Assembly (NCBI GenBank): GCA_033085395.1
Contig: JANQBS010000083.1
Span: forward strand, 1-64,000
Reading direction: 5' to 3'
Origin: Xanthoparmelia taractica
Lineage: Eukaryota; Ascomycota; Lecanoromycetes; Lecanorales; Parmeliaceae
Length of the DNA: 64,000 bases
This document shows, piece by piece, positions 11,270 to 21,836 of the stretch. Below the pieces are notes generated by a model. That model saw only the letters and a list, made by a program, of their open reading frames with translations. It did no database searches and was not told the origin of the DNA. Each line of letters begins with the position of its first letter. Position 1 is the stretch's first letter. A program made the position numbers and the translations under genes.

Positions 11270-12529
11270 TCACTCGACCCGCTTGCGTTTGCCCTTGGCA
11301 AACTCGCTGAAAAGATGGCTGTCGTCAATGCTGCCCTTTGTCACAAGCGCATCATCGATCATCTCATTATTCATGTGTGCCAAGAACGTCTCCTGATCAT
11401 GAAGGAATGCCTTGAGCGCTTTCGTGTTCAATTTTCTGCCGCTTCTCTCCGCATCCCTCATTGTCTTGAGTTGATTGCGAATTCTTTCTTCGAGTATCTC
11501 AAGGCGATACTCACTGAACTGGTAGTACAATTCCGACAGATTCGAGATTGGGCGGACAGTGGTAAGCACGGTGTCGTCCCTAAAGGTGTAGTTTTTGGGA
11601 CGGAAGGATGTCACCATCGTGACCCGCTCCTTAGATCCGAGAGCGCGTAGAGCTTGGTGCTCAATGTAGCGGCCTTGCAGTACAACAGCACAGCCCTATC
11701 GAATCATAAGCTTGTCCCACTTCAAGTTCAAACCTACATACCATCTGAGGTCCTCTGATTTTGACTATGTCCCCATCTCCAGTGCGCAGTGCGGTCTCTC
11801 CACCAATCATATTGGTACAGTCGCTGAGCATGGTAACGCAAACGAAAGGATAGCTGTCGGTATGCCAGTCGACAATGGGCTTGTCATCTTCCCATGGGCA
11901 GCCGGCAATACCCTCGTCATCCTCGGTCAGCTTTCTGTCCATGAAAGCATCAAGCTCTTCTGCTTTCTGCTTCTCTGATTTGACGGAGATATTGACATGG
12001 CCAATCTCGAAATCCATTTCTGTCACGAGTTCAATTCCGGCTATCTTAGAGATGATCGCGAGCGTCTCAGGATGCTTCCACGCATCATATACAAAGGGTG
12101 CATATCTGATCGAAGAGATTAGCGAGATAGGGAAAAGGAGGTGGGTAGATTGAAGAAGTTGTCGTGGCTCTTTACTTACTTCGCAGCGAAACCTCTCAAC
12201 TGACACTGTGCCAGGTTGCTCGAGTATTTGCAGTTCTCCAAAACTTCTTTGCTGAATATCTCAGCTCTCATGCGTTGCACGGCCTCCTGAGTGAAAAGCT
12301 GAAAGGGATCGGAGACAGCAAATGGCGACACTCCGGTACCCTCTGGAAGCTTCAAATCGCTCATCGTCAAGGTATTGACCGGTGGTGTGAAATTCAGGTG
12401 TTTCTTGGGATTAAAATCATCGGTATCCGGCGAATTCATCGACATTGCCTCGAGGACTGGCACAACTTGGGGGTACATCTCGTCTATGAGTGTCTCGCCC
12501 GTGAGTGATATGACTTCGGTGGCAGCCAT
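11270..12529 (-). CDS. 2-oxoglutarate/Fe(II)-dependent dioxygenase, uncharacterised fungal family
   Basis: Three exons (12529-12180, 12105-11742, 11695-11270) with introns of 74 and 46 bp give 379 residues. The reconstructed protein carries an HxD iron-binding pair (VDWHTDSYPF, His198 and Asp200), a distal histidine in GRYIEHQALRALGSKERV (His251) and an arginine 11 residues later (Arg262). This is the 2-His-1-carboxylate plus 2OG-binding Arg arrangement of the superfamily. The splice between exons 2 and 3 falls just before the distal histidine segment and restores it in frame, which supports the model. No signal peptide or membrane segment is seen, so it is probably cytosolic or nuclear. The C-terminus is helical, ending in a Lys/Arg cluster. 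The substrate is unknown. Confidence 0.85.
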
Positions 12530-13695
12530 GCCAGCAAGATATCAACGTTATTCCGAAATTCTTGGCCTTGGTGATCTGTAAGTAAGAGCCAAATGAAGCT
12601 AGAAGCAAGCAATGACAGGTCTCCAAGATGGTCAGTGTTAAGTTATAGCCACAAATAAGAGAAGACTGACACAGAGATAGCGACGTTGAATGATTGAAGC
12701 ACAGAGTGAATTCATGTATGAGATAAAATTGAAGGGCAGTATGATAAGCTAAAGAAATGTTATCTATACTTACTGTCCTTATCTGTGGAGCGCAGAAATT
12801 TTGCTTCAAATACTGAAAGTCAAATAGAACAAGTGTTGATCAGCCTGAATGATACGTAACCCTTCTTGCGTGGATGCGGGAGAGTATTATATACCAGGAC
12901 GTCGTGAAGAGATCAACGGGGTTTCAAGTTGAGTACGGCCGAGAAGTCGATCTTGCTAACAACATTTCTGGCTTACTTGCGAGTGTTACAACGCACAGAC
13001 GCATCTCTAAATCATAATCTAGGATCAAACCCCTCCACATATCGAGATGCATGCAGATTTTGTGGACGGAGATGCAGACCGAGTTGCAGAGAAATGTTGT
13101 CACCAGCGGGCAGCGTCAGCCACATGGTGCAATGGAACGGAACGGATGGAAGTCATGGTCCATGATAGAATTATCTGTGGGACAGCAGGGTAGAAAATAT
13201 GCCAACGGCCGATGTATCATATGGATTCAGTTACTTTGTTCGGTCTGGCACTTGAGCGAGGGGCCGGATATGCGACTGTGCCGAGACTACTCGTTAGATC
13301 GACTACCTACTTTCGATCGCATGAGTGTTCGCTCTCATCCAACGGGCACTAAGGTCCTTGGCACTAAAAATGCTGATCCCCTACCAGCATCTACCACTCA
13401 GCAAGAACGCCTTGCAGTGCATCTTGTCGACTTTTATCCAGGAAGTTCATGAAGCAGTGAAAAGAAAGAAAAAATGAACGACCAACGCTCACGCACTTTC
13501 CATGTGTATAAACCCAAGTACTTAGAACAGTGAAAACGCAGCACTCTGCGGGGAAAGCGCCAAGAATGAAACAAATACGAGATTGAGCATGACCAAAATG
13601 TGCTTGGTGTACCTTAGTGGTGCTCATAGGACGGTCTGGACCCACATACTTGATATGGACGGACAGGTTAATTTTCGATAGGCTGGGGAGCAGTT

Positions 13696-13890
13696 GCAAG
13701 CTTCGAGCTAATGACCCAATCATGAAGCAGACGACCCGGAGGACTGTGCAGCTGCATATCTGTCCTGCATGGTTTGCGGAATTGTAGAAGTAGAAGCTAC
13801 AAGCTAATGACCCAGGTCATGAAGCATGTGTCCCCAAAATATCTTCAGTTGCATCTATATCCTGCACGGTTTGGGGAAACGAACATGCTT
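13696..13890. repeat. diverged tandem duplication, period 97 bp
   Basis: The segment beginning AGCTAATGACCCA at 13706 recurs at 13803. Both copies continue with a CATGAAGCA block and, some 50 bp later, matching GCATAT/GCATCTATATCCTGCA...GGTTTG segments. The copies have diverged by many substitutions, so the duplication is old. It has no coding capacity. Confidence 0.6.
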
Positions 13891-13938
13891 CCACAGTGGA
13901 TGGATTGCCCCAAGCTCCACTTAGGATAGGATCGAAAA

Positions 13939-13952
13939 GGGGGGGGGGGGGG
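13939..13952. repeat. poly-G tract (14 G)
   Basis: An uninterrupted run of 14 G on the + strand, preceded by AAAA. It is either a genuine mononucleotide microsatellite or a place where the assembly length is uncertain. Confidence 0.8.
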
Positions 13953-14374
13953 CAGAAATCCGATTGCTGCCATGATTAGCGGGCTGCTTTCATCCCTGGG
14001 TTTTTGCCAGGCTTCGATATGAGGTAAGGAGATGGCTAAAAAGTACAGACACTATCGGTTGGTTCCGCAGTCTAGAAGGAGGAGGTCATGAGGTTGGACG
14101 TTATTGTTTGTTGTTGTGTTGTGTTGCAGAAGCATGACCCCCTCGCATGACGACGTTGACTTCCATTCATCCTTTACCTTATCGGTTAAAAATACATTTG
14201 AGTGCTGATAGCGCTAAAAGTAGCTTAGCTTACCCGAACATGAGCGCTACTGTGCTACCTCTTACTGGCTGGTGCTGGGCAAGAATTGTACTTCAAGCCA
14301 TTACACCAGGGGGAGCTTTGGGCGCAAACCGCTTCCACAAATGCTCCTTAACCTGCGCTACCAACTCACAAAAC

Positions 14375-14905
14375 ATGGCCGAGGCGGCTGGATCTGATGA
14401 GTCCCCGTGGGCCAAGGGAGAGGCCGCATTTAAAAGGTGTGTTACTCATACCCTTGCCTGCAGTCGGAAATCACTCGTTTTCTATTGCCTCTCTGCCTGC
14501 CTTGACCTCAAGACTTCTCAATACCCCAGAGCTCACGATTCATCAGTAAGGCGAACAGCAAATACTTTGACCCGTGTCAGGAAGCAGCGTCTCGCAGCAT
14601 CAAATGCTTGCACCGCAATGCAGGAGATAGGCAATTATGCACCGACTATTTCCAGTGAGTCTGCCTAATCTGTCAATTCGAGAGGTCCAGAGCCTAGGGC
14701 GATATCGGAAGCCCGACACTCCATTGGAGAAGCCACTGGCTGACGAACATGTCTATCAATGCAGGGCATACAGAGATTGCAAAAAGGCATGGGTACGCAT
14801 CGGAACGACAAATCTTTCAGTTGGGCACAAATGCTGATGAGAGGGCAGACTACCGAGCGCAATGAGGCGAAAAAGCGGGAATCTACAGGGTTCTTCTCCA
14901 AATAA
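14375..14905 (+). CDS. COX23: twin CX9C mitochondrial intermembrane-space protein Cox23
   Basis: Four short exons (14375-14436, 14547-14654, 14765-14792, 14849-14905) with introns of 110, 110 and 56 bp give 84 residues. The joined protein has two CX9C motifs, CQEAASRSIKC and CTDYFQAYRDC, in a helical hairpin, and the family-typical KYFDP before the first and KKAW after the second. Cox23 is imported by the Mia40 relay and is needed for cytochrome c oxidase assembly and copper handling. Each splice restores frame, and the second falls inside the second CX9C motif. The last intron (GTACGC...GGGCAG, branch GCTGAT) is the least certain. Reading through it instead would end at a TGA at 14835-14837. 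The start was chosen because AAACATGG opens the conserved N-terminal exon. Confidence 0.8.
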
Positions 14906-16167
14906 GCTCAAGTCTCCTAGTGGTCCACCGAAACCTGGGAATATGAACCCGTAACCAATCTTCTACCCGTGAAGATTAACAGACACTACAATTTCTAGCT
15001 GCAATCGGGCATATATCACGGCGATTGCGAGTCCTGGGGTCACGGCAACCCTCTATGAGGAGCGTGGGGGAGCAATCGTATTCAGAAGTATCAACAGCAG
15101 GGGAGCCGCAAGTTGAAGCATGACCGGACACATGACCGGACACATAAACTCTGGACTTACTTTCGGAGGCTTTTCCCCATTTTGTGGCTTGGAGCTGAGG
15201 ACGGTGTGAAAACATACTCGGGATTGAAGCGGTTCTGCGAGTCGCCCGTATGGGTTCTGTCATGACGTTCGACAAACCTGTATTGAGCATAGATCTACAC
15301 GGGTGTCACAGTCGGCTTTCAATTGAGTATCCTTTCTGGTTCACGATTCTGCATGGCAACACCAGGCAGTCAATGCAAAGCCACCCCATCCGACTCGACA
15401 CTCGCTAGACGATTTGCTGCTGCAATCTTCCCACTCAGACGTTTAGATGGAACTCATCTTATCTGTCTTAGTGTCGGGCGCAAATTCAGGTACACCCTTA
15501 CCTTGTCCTGTCGTCTCTCTGTCCAACCGCATATGAGCCTTGTCATTGAGAGTTAGTGCAAATATTCTGTCCTCGAGAGCAATTACGGGAGAGCCCTATC
15601 CATGCTGCACAATGCTATTCCAAAATGACAACTGCTAGGCCTCGAACTGTTGGGCTTTGTGCCGGCCTTGCCCCTGTGAAATGTAAGAGCGGTTGTAGTA
15701 TGAGAGTCTGGGGATGAGCACTCTGCATACAACAGAGATGAAAGAGCTAGACAAATATTGTCCAAACTTTTCAACCCATAAATCCCCATGCTAACGCAGA
15801 GTCAATCCCTCAATTTCACTGTGGATTCCAGGGTAACATGAATCAAGTTGGTCTTAACCGGCAAGCACTCTGATGCTGATTATGTAGCAAGATGCCCACA
15901 GAAAAGTAGAGGTTTGAATCCGTAACGAGCAAGAGCAGCTGCAAAGAGGAATTCAGCAGCTGTCTGAGCCTTGTCTTTGGTAAATCATAATCCCACGCCT
16001 CTGACTGCCATCCCCTTCTGACAGCTTGGTGGAGCGCTTTTAACACATGGTTCGGATTTGGGGACTAGCGCGTTTCTTATGTCCGTGAATTGGGGTTTTC
16101 TAAACACCACCCAATAAATTGATTTTGTGAAGGATTAATCAACAACTGGTCGGGCATCGACCCAACA
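14906..16167. other. 1.26-kb region without a recognised gene
   Basis: Short frames on both strands (for example 14976-15290 - and 15323-15556 +) show no recognisable domain. A 12-bp unit, CATGACCGGACA, is tandemly repeated at 15119-15142. The right end must contain the MDM20 promoter. A small intron-rich gene could be missed here, as COX23 nearly was. Confidence 0.5.
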
Positions 16168-19100
16168 TGCCTAATCTGGAGGGGCAAGATGAAGCTTTGA
16201 ACGAGCTAATCGTGGCCAAAAAGTGGAAACAAGCCCTCAATCTGTGTGAGAAAAGGCTGAAAAAGGCAAATAACAGCGATTATCTGCTGGTTTGGAACCC
16301 TCTCCATCCCCACTAACCAATAACCTGCGACCTTCTTGCTTATGAAGTACAGGTCAAGAAAATCAGTGTACTACTTTCGTGGCCGGAGCAGACTCGTAAT
16401 CAGCAAGGATTAAGGGAACTCCGTCTCCTCTTAGATCGAAATCCCCCAGTGGACGATATCGAAACTCTTCGTGCTTTAGATACTATTGCGGAGGCGAGCG
16501 AAGTCAATGAACCAAGACTACGGCAGGTATGGCAAAGAGCCGCAGCGGCGCGTCCCCAAGATGAAAATCTGCACACGGTCTGGTTTCGGTCAAAATTCCA
16601 GGTCGACAATCTGAGAGCTGCACAACAGGCCTCCCAGACTTGGATGAAGAATTTTCCAAAGAAACGGGAACCCTTCTTCCTTTACCTTCTCACAATGCAC
16701 AAGCTTGCCGAGGACGCTACCACACCGGAGTCGGAACGAACGCTGTTGCGATCGTTGGCCTTTAAATTTCTGTCGAAAGCCGCCTCTGAGGGTCTAGATG
16801 GGCCAGACGGGGTTAAACCCACGAGAGCTATCAATACTCTGGAAGATCTTCTACTACTAATTAGAGTATATCGAGCACAGGGACGATTTTCAGAAGCGGC
16901 CGCCATTGCCCGAGATTCACGCACAGGAATGGAATCTCCTCTCGGAAGGAATTCATGGGAACTTGTTAGGCAGCTAATCGAGTTGTTGGAATTGAGCCAT
17001 CAATGGATAGAATTATGGCAGCTCTGTCAGCAGCTCCTCGTCGATGCTCGTGACAACTTGCTTGACAGACGGTTTCACTTGACGCATTTTGCCTTTGGTA
17101 AACTTGGAGATGACTGGAAAGTTTGGCAGGCACTTATCACGGCGAGCAGCAATATCGGTACTCAAGAGTAAGTTGGCACCGCTCTTTGGCTTGTATTAGA
17201 AACTTCTTTTGACAATCAAAGGCGATCAACGTCCACGGAAAACTTGATTATTTCGTTCGGTACCGGCACTTCCAGCTCTCGAAACGCTCAACTCGCTTTG
17301 CTCAAGTTCTATGCGTCCAATGTTGCTGCGGGGGAGCAATTCCATGATCAACTGCTTTCCTCTTGCTGGGAATACTTCAAAGATTTTTCGACCAAGGTCG
17401 CCTGCTTCCATGATCTCCAGCCATATGTTTCGTGTTTAGAGAGACTGGATCAAGAGAAGCTGATCGAGCTCTGCGGTGATATTGCTCGAGAGATTCGGCC
17501 CATGTCAGAAAGCTCAGAGGTCAGTGTATCGGGCGGATTGAACGATGTCTTGCTGAACACTGCCACAGTCAAAAAAGGTTTTGTGGATCACATCTGAGAT
17601 CAATGTACTGAAGCTCGAATACAATCTGGTCATCTCTAGAGACGATAATACCTTCAAGGACGGCCTCCTTCAAGGATTCATTTGCAACTGTCTTCGGCTC
17701 TATCGGCTCTCATTGAAATATGACCTCAATCTCCCTGTGAGCGATCGTCTACCCGGAGATGATGCAGCTCTATTGGCTGCCATGGGCCTCATTCGCCTGT
17801 ACAAAACCAGACAACGCTATCCAGAGCACAATAACGCTTTATTGCGAAGCATCGTTGTTCTGGAACATCTGCTTCTACGTTCTAAACACAACTACGATGC
17901 GCTATTGATCCTAGTCAGGCTCTACATGTTCCTGGGTGCAGGATCTCTGGCTATGGAGCGGTATTCTCGGCTGTCGATCAAACATCTACAGCATGCAACG
18001 GTCTCGTGGGTACTCTATACCCATATATCGACGATCCATCCGCATCCTGTAACTATATCTCGTACGAACGGCGGAGGCCAAACAACGATCGACCCGGGAT
18101 CCGACATGGTTCAAGCGTTAGAGTGGCACAAGTCTGCTTCGGGTCTTTGCAAGAAATCTGTGGCATCGATGCAGGAGAATGGCCGATGGAGCATGTCTTT
18201 GGACGCCCTCACGACCAGCACACATATCGAGTCTGGATTTTCAAAGCTCCTGCTTCTCGTTGAGGCCAAACGAGTAGCGCGTTTTCTCTCAGCATCTCAC
18301 GAAATCCAGAGCCTGGATGTCAGTAAGTGGTTCAGTGTCATTGCTTATGGATTTCATGGTAATATAGCTAACCTTACCAAAGTGCCAATTCCTTCTCGGA
18401 CAAAGGATGCTCGAGACCGATCGGCGTTTCCAAACTACGAAGCTCACGGCCAGCTCACCTTCGAAGAAACTCTACCCTCAGCAGGCCCAATCATCGATAC
18501 AAATGTAAGAACCAAGGGTGAAAGATGACAATTACCAAAGTTTTCGACTAATTGAAAACTCTAGGATAAATGGCTAGAGCACCAACTCAGCCTGGCAAGA
18601 TTCTGGGACATGCTCCACAACAATGGTAATAGCTCGATCGATGGGGCTGGATTAGCTGCGTTGAAACAGAACAGCGCCTCAGATCCACATGCATTTACCG
18701 ATGCGGAGTCTACGATAGGCGTTGTTCTGACAATCCTTCACGAGCTATTCGCAGTCTTTTACCGAAAGCCACCACCGATGGAAGCGGAGCCTGTTGATGC
18801 ATTGATACAAAACGCTGTGGAAAACCTCGAGATGTATATCCCTACCGGCTCACAGACCTTAGAGTCGAACATGAAGGCCGGAATGAATGCGTCTGCACGA
18901 TTAGGGGAGAGCCTGAAAATACCGCTTTGGAGCTATTTTCATTCTATGTATACCTACTTAGAGCTTTGCAAATTCATGGCCCCACTCCTGGACTACGTGC
19001 TTGCAGAGAATCGCAAATGCAAGTACGTGGATGCCACTTGGCTGGGCTCCAAGCTAGCAATCTTTCGAGAAGAAGGCAAAAAACTGTCTGCCAATGTTCG

Positions 19101-19311
19101 GCTCTCTGTGAAAGACTTGCAAGAGAGGTTGCAAGGCCCCGCTGTCCTTCAAGAAATCACCGAAGAGGTACTTCGAGTTACCATCAAAGATGAAACGGAG
19201 GATGCGATCGGAACAGAACTCGGTCTGTTGGGGAACGAGTCAACTATGATATGCAAAGACATACAAGAAAGCTGGATTGAAGCATTAGATGGAGTCATTC
19301 GCATTAAGTAA
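16168..19311 (+). CDS. MDM20: NatB N-terminal acetyltransferase auxiliary subunit (Mdm20/Naa25)
   Basis: Six exons (about 16168-16289, 16353-17167, 17222-17519, 17578-18322, 18383-18504, 18565-19311) give about 949 residues. Introns have good signals: branch CACTAAC in intron 1, GTAAGT donors for introns 2 and 4. Mdm20 is the TPR-type subunit that anchors the Nat3 catalytic subunit to the ribosome for acetylation of Met-Asp/Glu/Asn N-termini. The protein is almost entirely paired helices of the TPR-like kind (AAQQASQTWMKNFPKKREPF, LEDLLLLIRVYRAQGRFSEA), with the length typical of the family. No signal peptide or membrane segment is present. The start is the first ATG before the helical repeat; its position may be off by one base. 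Confidence 0.88.
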
Positions 19312-19550
19312 GGAGTCATGAGGGGGAGATAACATGCTTGGAAATAGAGGGCTTCATTTGCATAGCGTGGGGCGTTGCGAGCACAAGATACCCTGTCGCA
19401 TTGACCAGGCGCGAGGGATCCCGCCGATGTTTGGAGGTATTCACAGAACAGCAAAACATGTGCACTCTAGGTACGTATTGGACATTCACATGTTCTTCGA
19501 ATGTACTTAATTCTACGAGAAGATGAGCTTTGCCGTGTAACTACTCAAGA

Positions 19551-20129
19551 TCACAGCCGATCATCTTCGGCCTTTCTTCTTTCTTGAACTTTGGCTATCA
19601 GCGCCCGCTTCTCATCCCTCACCGTCGTGTATATCTACTCCGCTGTCAGCGATCGTCCCAGAAGAGGTCCAAAGGCTCAAATATAACCACACACCCAAAA
19701 CCACCAAAGCATCTCCAGAAACCCCCATGTAAATACCACACTGTTACAGAGCACCTCTCCTTGCATCTCTGCCTTACCATCCCACAACCCCCCTGACTTC
19801 CCCGCATACACATACCCGGTAACAGCAAAGAAGAACGCCAACCTGACCGGCGCCTGATTGCTCCAGTAATGACTACCCACTTCCTCCGGTAACCCTGAGC
19901 TCGTCATATCTGATAGAGCTAGCAGAGCGAGGAACAAGGCGGCGAGGCTGGAGGCCGGGGAAGGCGTCAAGAGGGATATAGGGGGCTCGGGGATGTCCAT
20001 GGCGGCGCCGAGGACGTAGACGAGGTTTTGGGAGGCGATGGTTGAGGGGGAGGTGAAGAGGTAATAGGAGAGGGTGAAGTGGAAGAGGGTGATGGTGCGG
20101 AGGAGCGATTGGGCGGAGAGGATGGCCAT
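19551..20129 (-). CDS. ILM1: Ilm1-family ER membrane protein
   Basis: Exon 1 (20129-19695) and exon 2 (19634-19551) with a 60-bp intron (GTGTGT...GAGTAG, branch CGCTGAC) give 172 residues. The family is named for increased loss of mitochondrial DNA in yeast; its members are small ER membrane proteins of poorly known function. Four hydrophobic segments are visible, beginning with SLLRTITLFHFTLSYYLF and ending with VVFTWGFLEMLWWFW. Exon 2 adds the charged tail typical of the family (VRDEKRALIAKVQERRKAED). Without the splice the frame would stop six codons after the intron start and lose that tail. The gene shares a 175-bp divergent promoter with CDC43. Confidence 0.85.
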
Positions 20130-20304
20130 TGTGGGGGGTTTGATGAGGTGCTATGCGCCCAATTGGTTTCTCTGGTGGTTGAGCAGAAGAGTAGAGGTCG
20201 AGGTGGAGCCGAGGTTCGCCCGCTCTGCGGGGGTTTCTTGTACTCTCCAGGTGATTTCTCCTTCACGTTGAATTGCCGCTTGTTTGTAGCATGAAGAGGC
20301 AGTA
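20130..20304. promoter_or_regulatory. short divergent promoter ILM1 / CDC43
   Basis: Only 175 bp separate the two oppositely oriented start codons, so 5' UTRs and core promoters must overlap or be very short. No TATA box or known factor site stands out. Confidence 0.55.
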
Positions 20305-21836
20305 ATGCCTGCCTCCATCGCCCATACCTCCCTGAACAAAGAAAAGCACGTCAGATATTGGCTCCGCTGCCTGAAAACCCACCTTCCAAGTCCCTACACC
20401 TCCAACGAAGCACAGCGCATGAGCTTGGCCTTCTTCATTCTCTCCGCCCTTGATCTCCTTGGCGCGCTCCACACAAGGACTACTGCGTCCGAACGTGCAG
20501 AGTATGCGGATTGGATACTGCACTGTCAGCATCCTGATGGGGGCTTCAGAGGCTTTACCGGTACAATGACGTCGGCCGAGAACAGGAATGAATGGGACGT
20601 GGCGAACCTGGCTGCTACGTATTTTGCGTGCGCGGCACTGGCCGTCCTCGGGGAGGGTCTGCAGAGGATGAGGAGAAGAGAGTGTTTGGAGTGGGTGAGG
20701 AGGCTACAGAGAGCGAATGGGAGCTTTGGAGAAGGAATAGGGAAGGGAGGTGTGGTGGAAGGGGCTGAGGACATGCGCTTTTGTTATTTGGCTGCAGTGA
20801 CGCGATGGTTCTTGAGAAGAGGCCCGGACATGGACGAGGTGGAGGACATCGATGTTGAGGGGTTGGTAAAATGGATTGAGGCTTCCGTGGTGTGTAAAAA
20901 GAATGGTGATGGTATGCTATGCGCCTGATGCTAAATTGGATAGACTTACGAAGGAGGCATTGCGCAAGGCCCATTCCACGAGGCACATGGTATGCAACAT
21001 GTCGCTCTTGTTGCCGGGTGAAGAAGCCATACTCATCTGCATGTGCAGCTGGGTATACGTACAATGGCGTCGGCGCACTGAAACTACTTGGCAAGTTGCC
21101 ACGGCATTCAATCGACTCAAAGAGCGAGGGGAAGATGAGCGTGGAGTTTGTAGAGAATGTGACAAAATGGCTCGTGTCGCGGCAGACTCTGATGCTGCAC
21201 GAGGGAGATGGACTTCATATGGCAGACGATGAGCCACCCGATCCGACGCCAAAATTCTTCCCTCCTACCTTTCATGTCCGGGGCGCCTTCCCTGTTTCGA
21301 CCGCAGATGCAGTTCTTCCACATGCTCCAATCGAGATGTCATCACACGATCTTCAATGGGCTGGGTTCAATGGACGATGCAACAAGGTAGCTGATACATG
21401 CTACGCTTTCTGGGTAGGAGGAACGCTGGGGGTGAGTTTCTGCCATGCTTGATCATCGAGCTTGAACTGACCAGCGGTCGGTCCAGATGCTGAATAGAGA
21501 ACATTTCCAAGATTTCAACTCCGTCCGTCACTATTTGCTAGACAAGACGCAACATATGATTGGCGGTTTTGGCAAACTGCCTGGTGATGCGCCTGGTCAG
21601 TATCCCTCCACAGCTACATAGCTTATGTAACTTGCTGACATCGAATTCCTCCAGACATCCTACATTCATATCTGGGTCTCGCTGCGCTGGCGACCATGCA
21701 TGACCCAGATTTGAATAGTATTGATCCGATGCTATGCATCAGCATCAGTGCGAGAGAGAATCTTGAGAATTGCTTCGGTCCTGAGCAAGCACGCAGCAAT
21801 CTTCATAATTCGAAAATAGCCAACAACAAGCATTGA
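20305..21836 (+). CDS. CDC43: protein geranylgeranyltransferase type I, beta subunit
   Basis: Five exons (20305-20889, 20944-20989, 21049-21431, 21487-21595, 21655-21836) give 434 residues. The enzyme, with the shared alpha subunit, attaches geranylgeranyl to C-terminal CaaL motifs of Rho and Cdc42 GTPases. Prenyltransferase beta-barrel motifs appear in order: CQHPDGGFRG, the spliced TYEGGIAQGPFHEAHAGYTY (exon 2 joined to exon 3), GFNGRCNKVADTCYAFWVGG, and MIGGFGKLPG. The zinc ligands are the Asp and Cys of ADTCYAFW and the His of DILHSYLG. Exon 2 is only 46 nt but encodes the invariant EGG...EAH block, which makes the join secure. The C-terminal 40 residues are poorly conserved. Confidence 0.93.

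Larger units (their letters stand above)
12530..14374. other. 1.85-kb region without a recognised gene
   Basis: Open frames here (for example 13051-13452 + and 13391-13723 -) are short and match no family I know. The region holds the promoter of the leftward oxygenase gene, a diverged 97-bp tandem duplication and a 14-G tract, both listed separately. The 173-codon frame that begins at 14147 only becomes meaningful from 14375, where COX23 starts. Confidence 0.55.

Noticed and set aside
13391..13723. 110-codon minus-strand open frame
   Set aside because: No recognisable family and no splice partners found; probably chance.
14147..14668. 173-codon open frame on the + strand
   Set aside because: It runs from non-coding sequence through COX23 exon 1, intron 1 and exon 2 in the wrong frame; the twin CX9C protein explains the region better.
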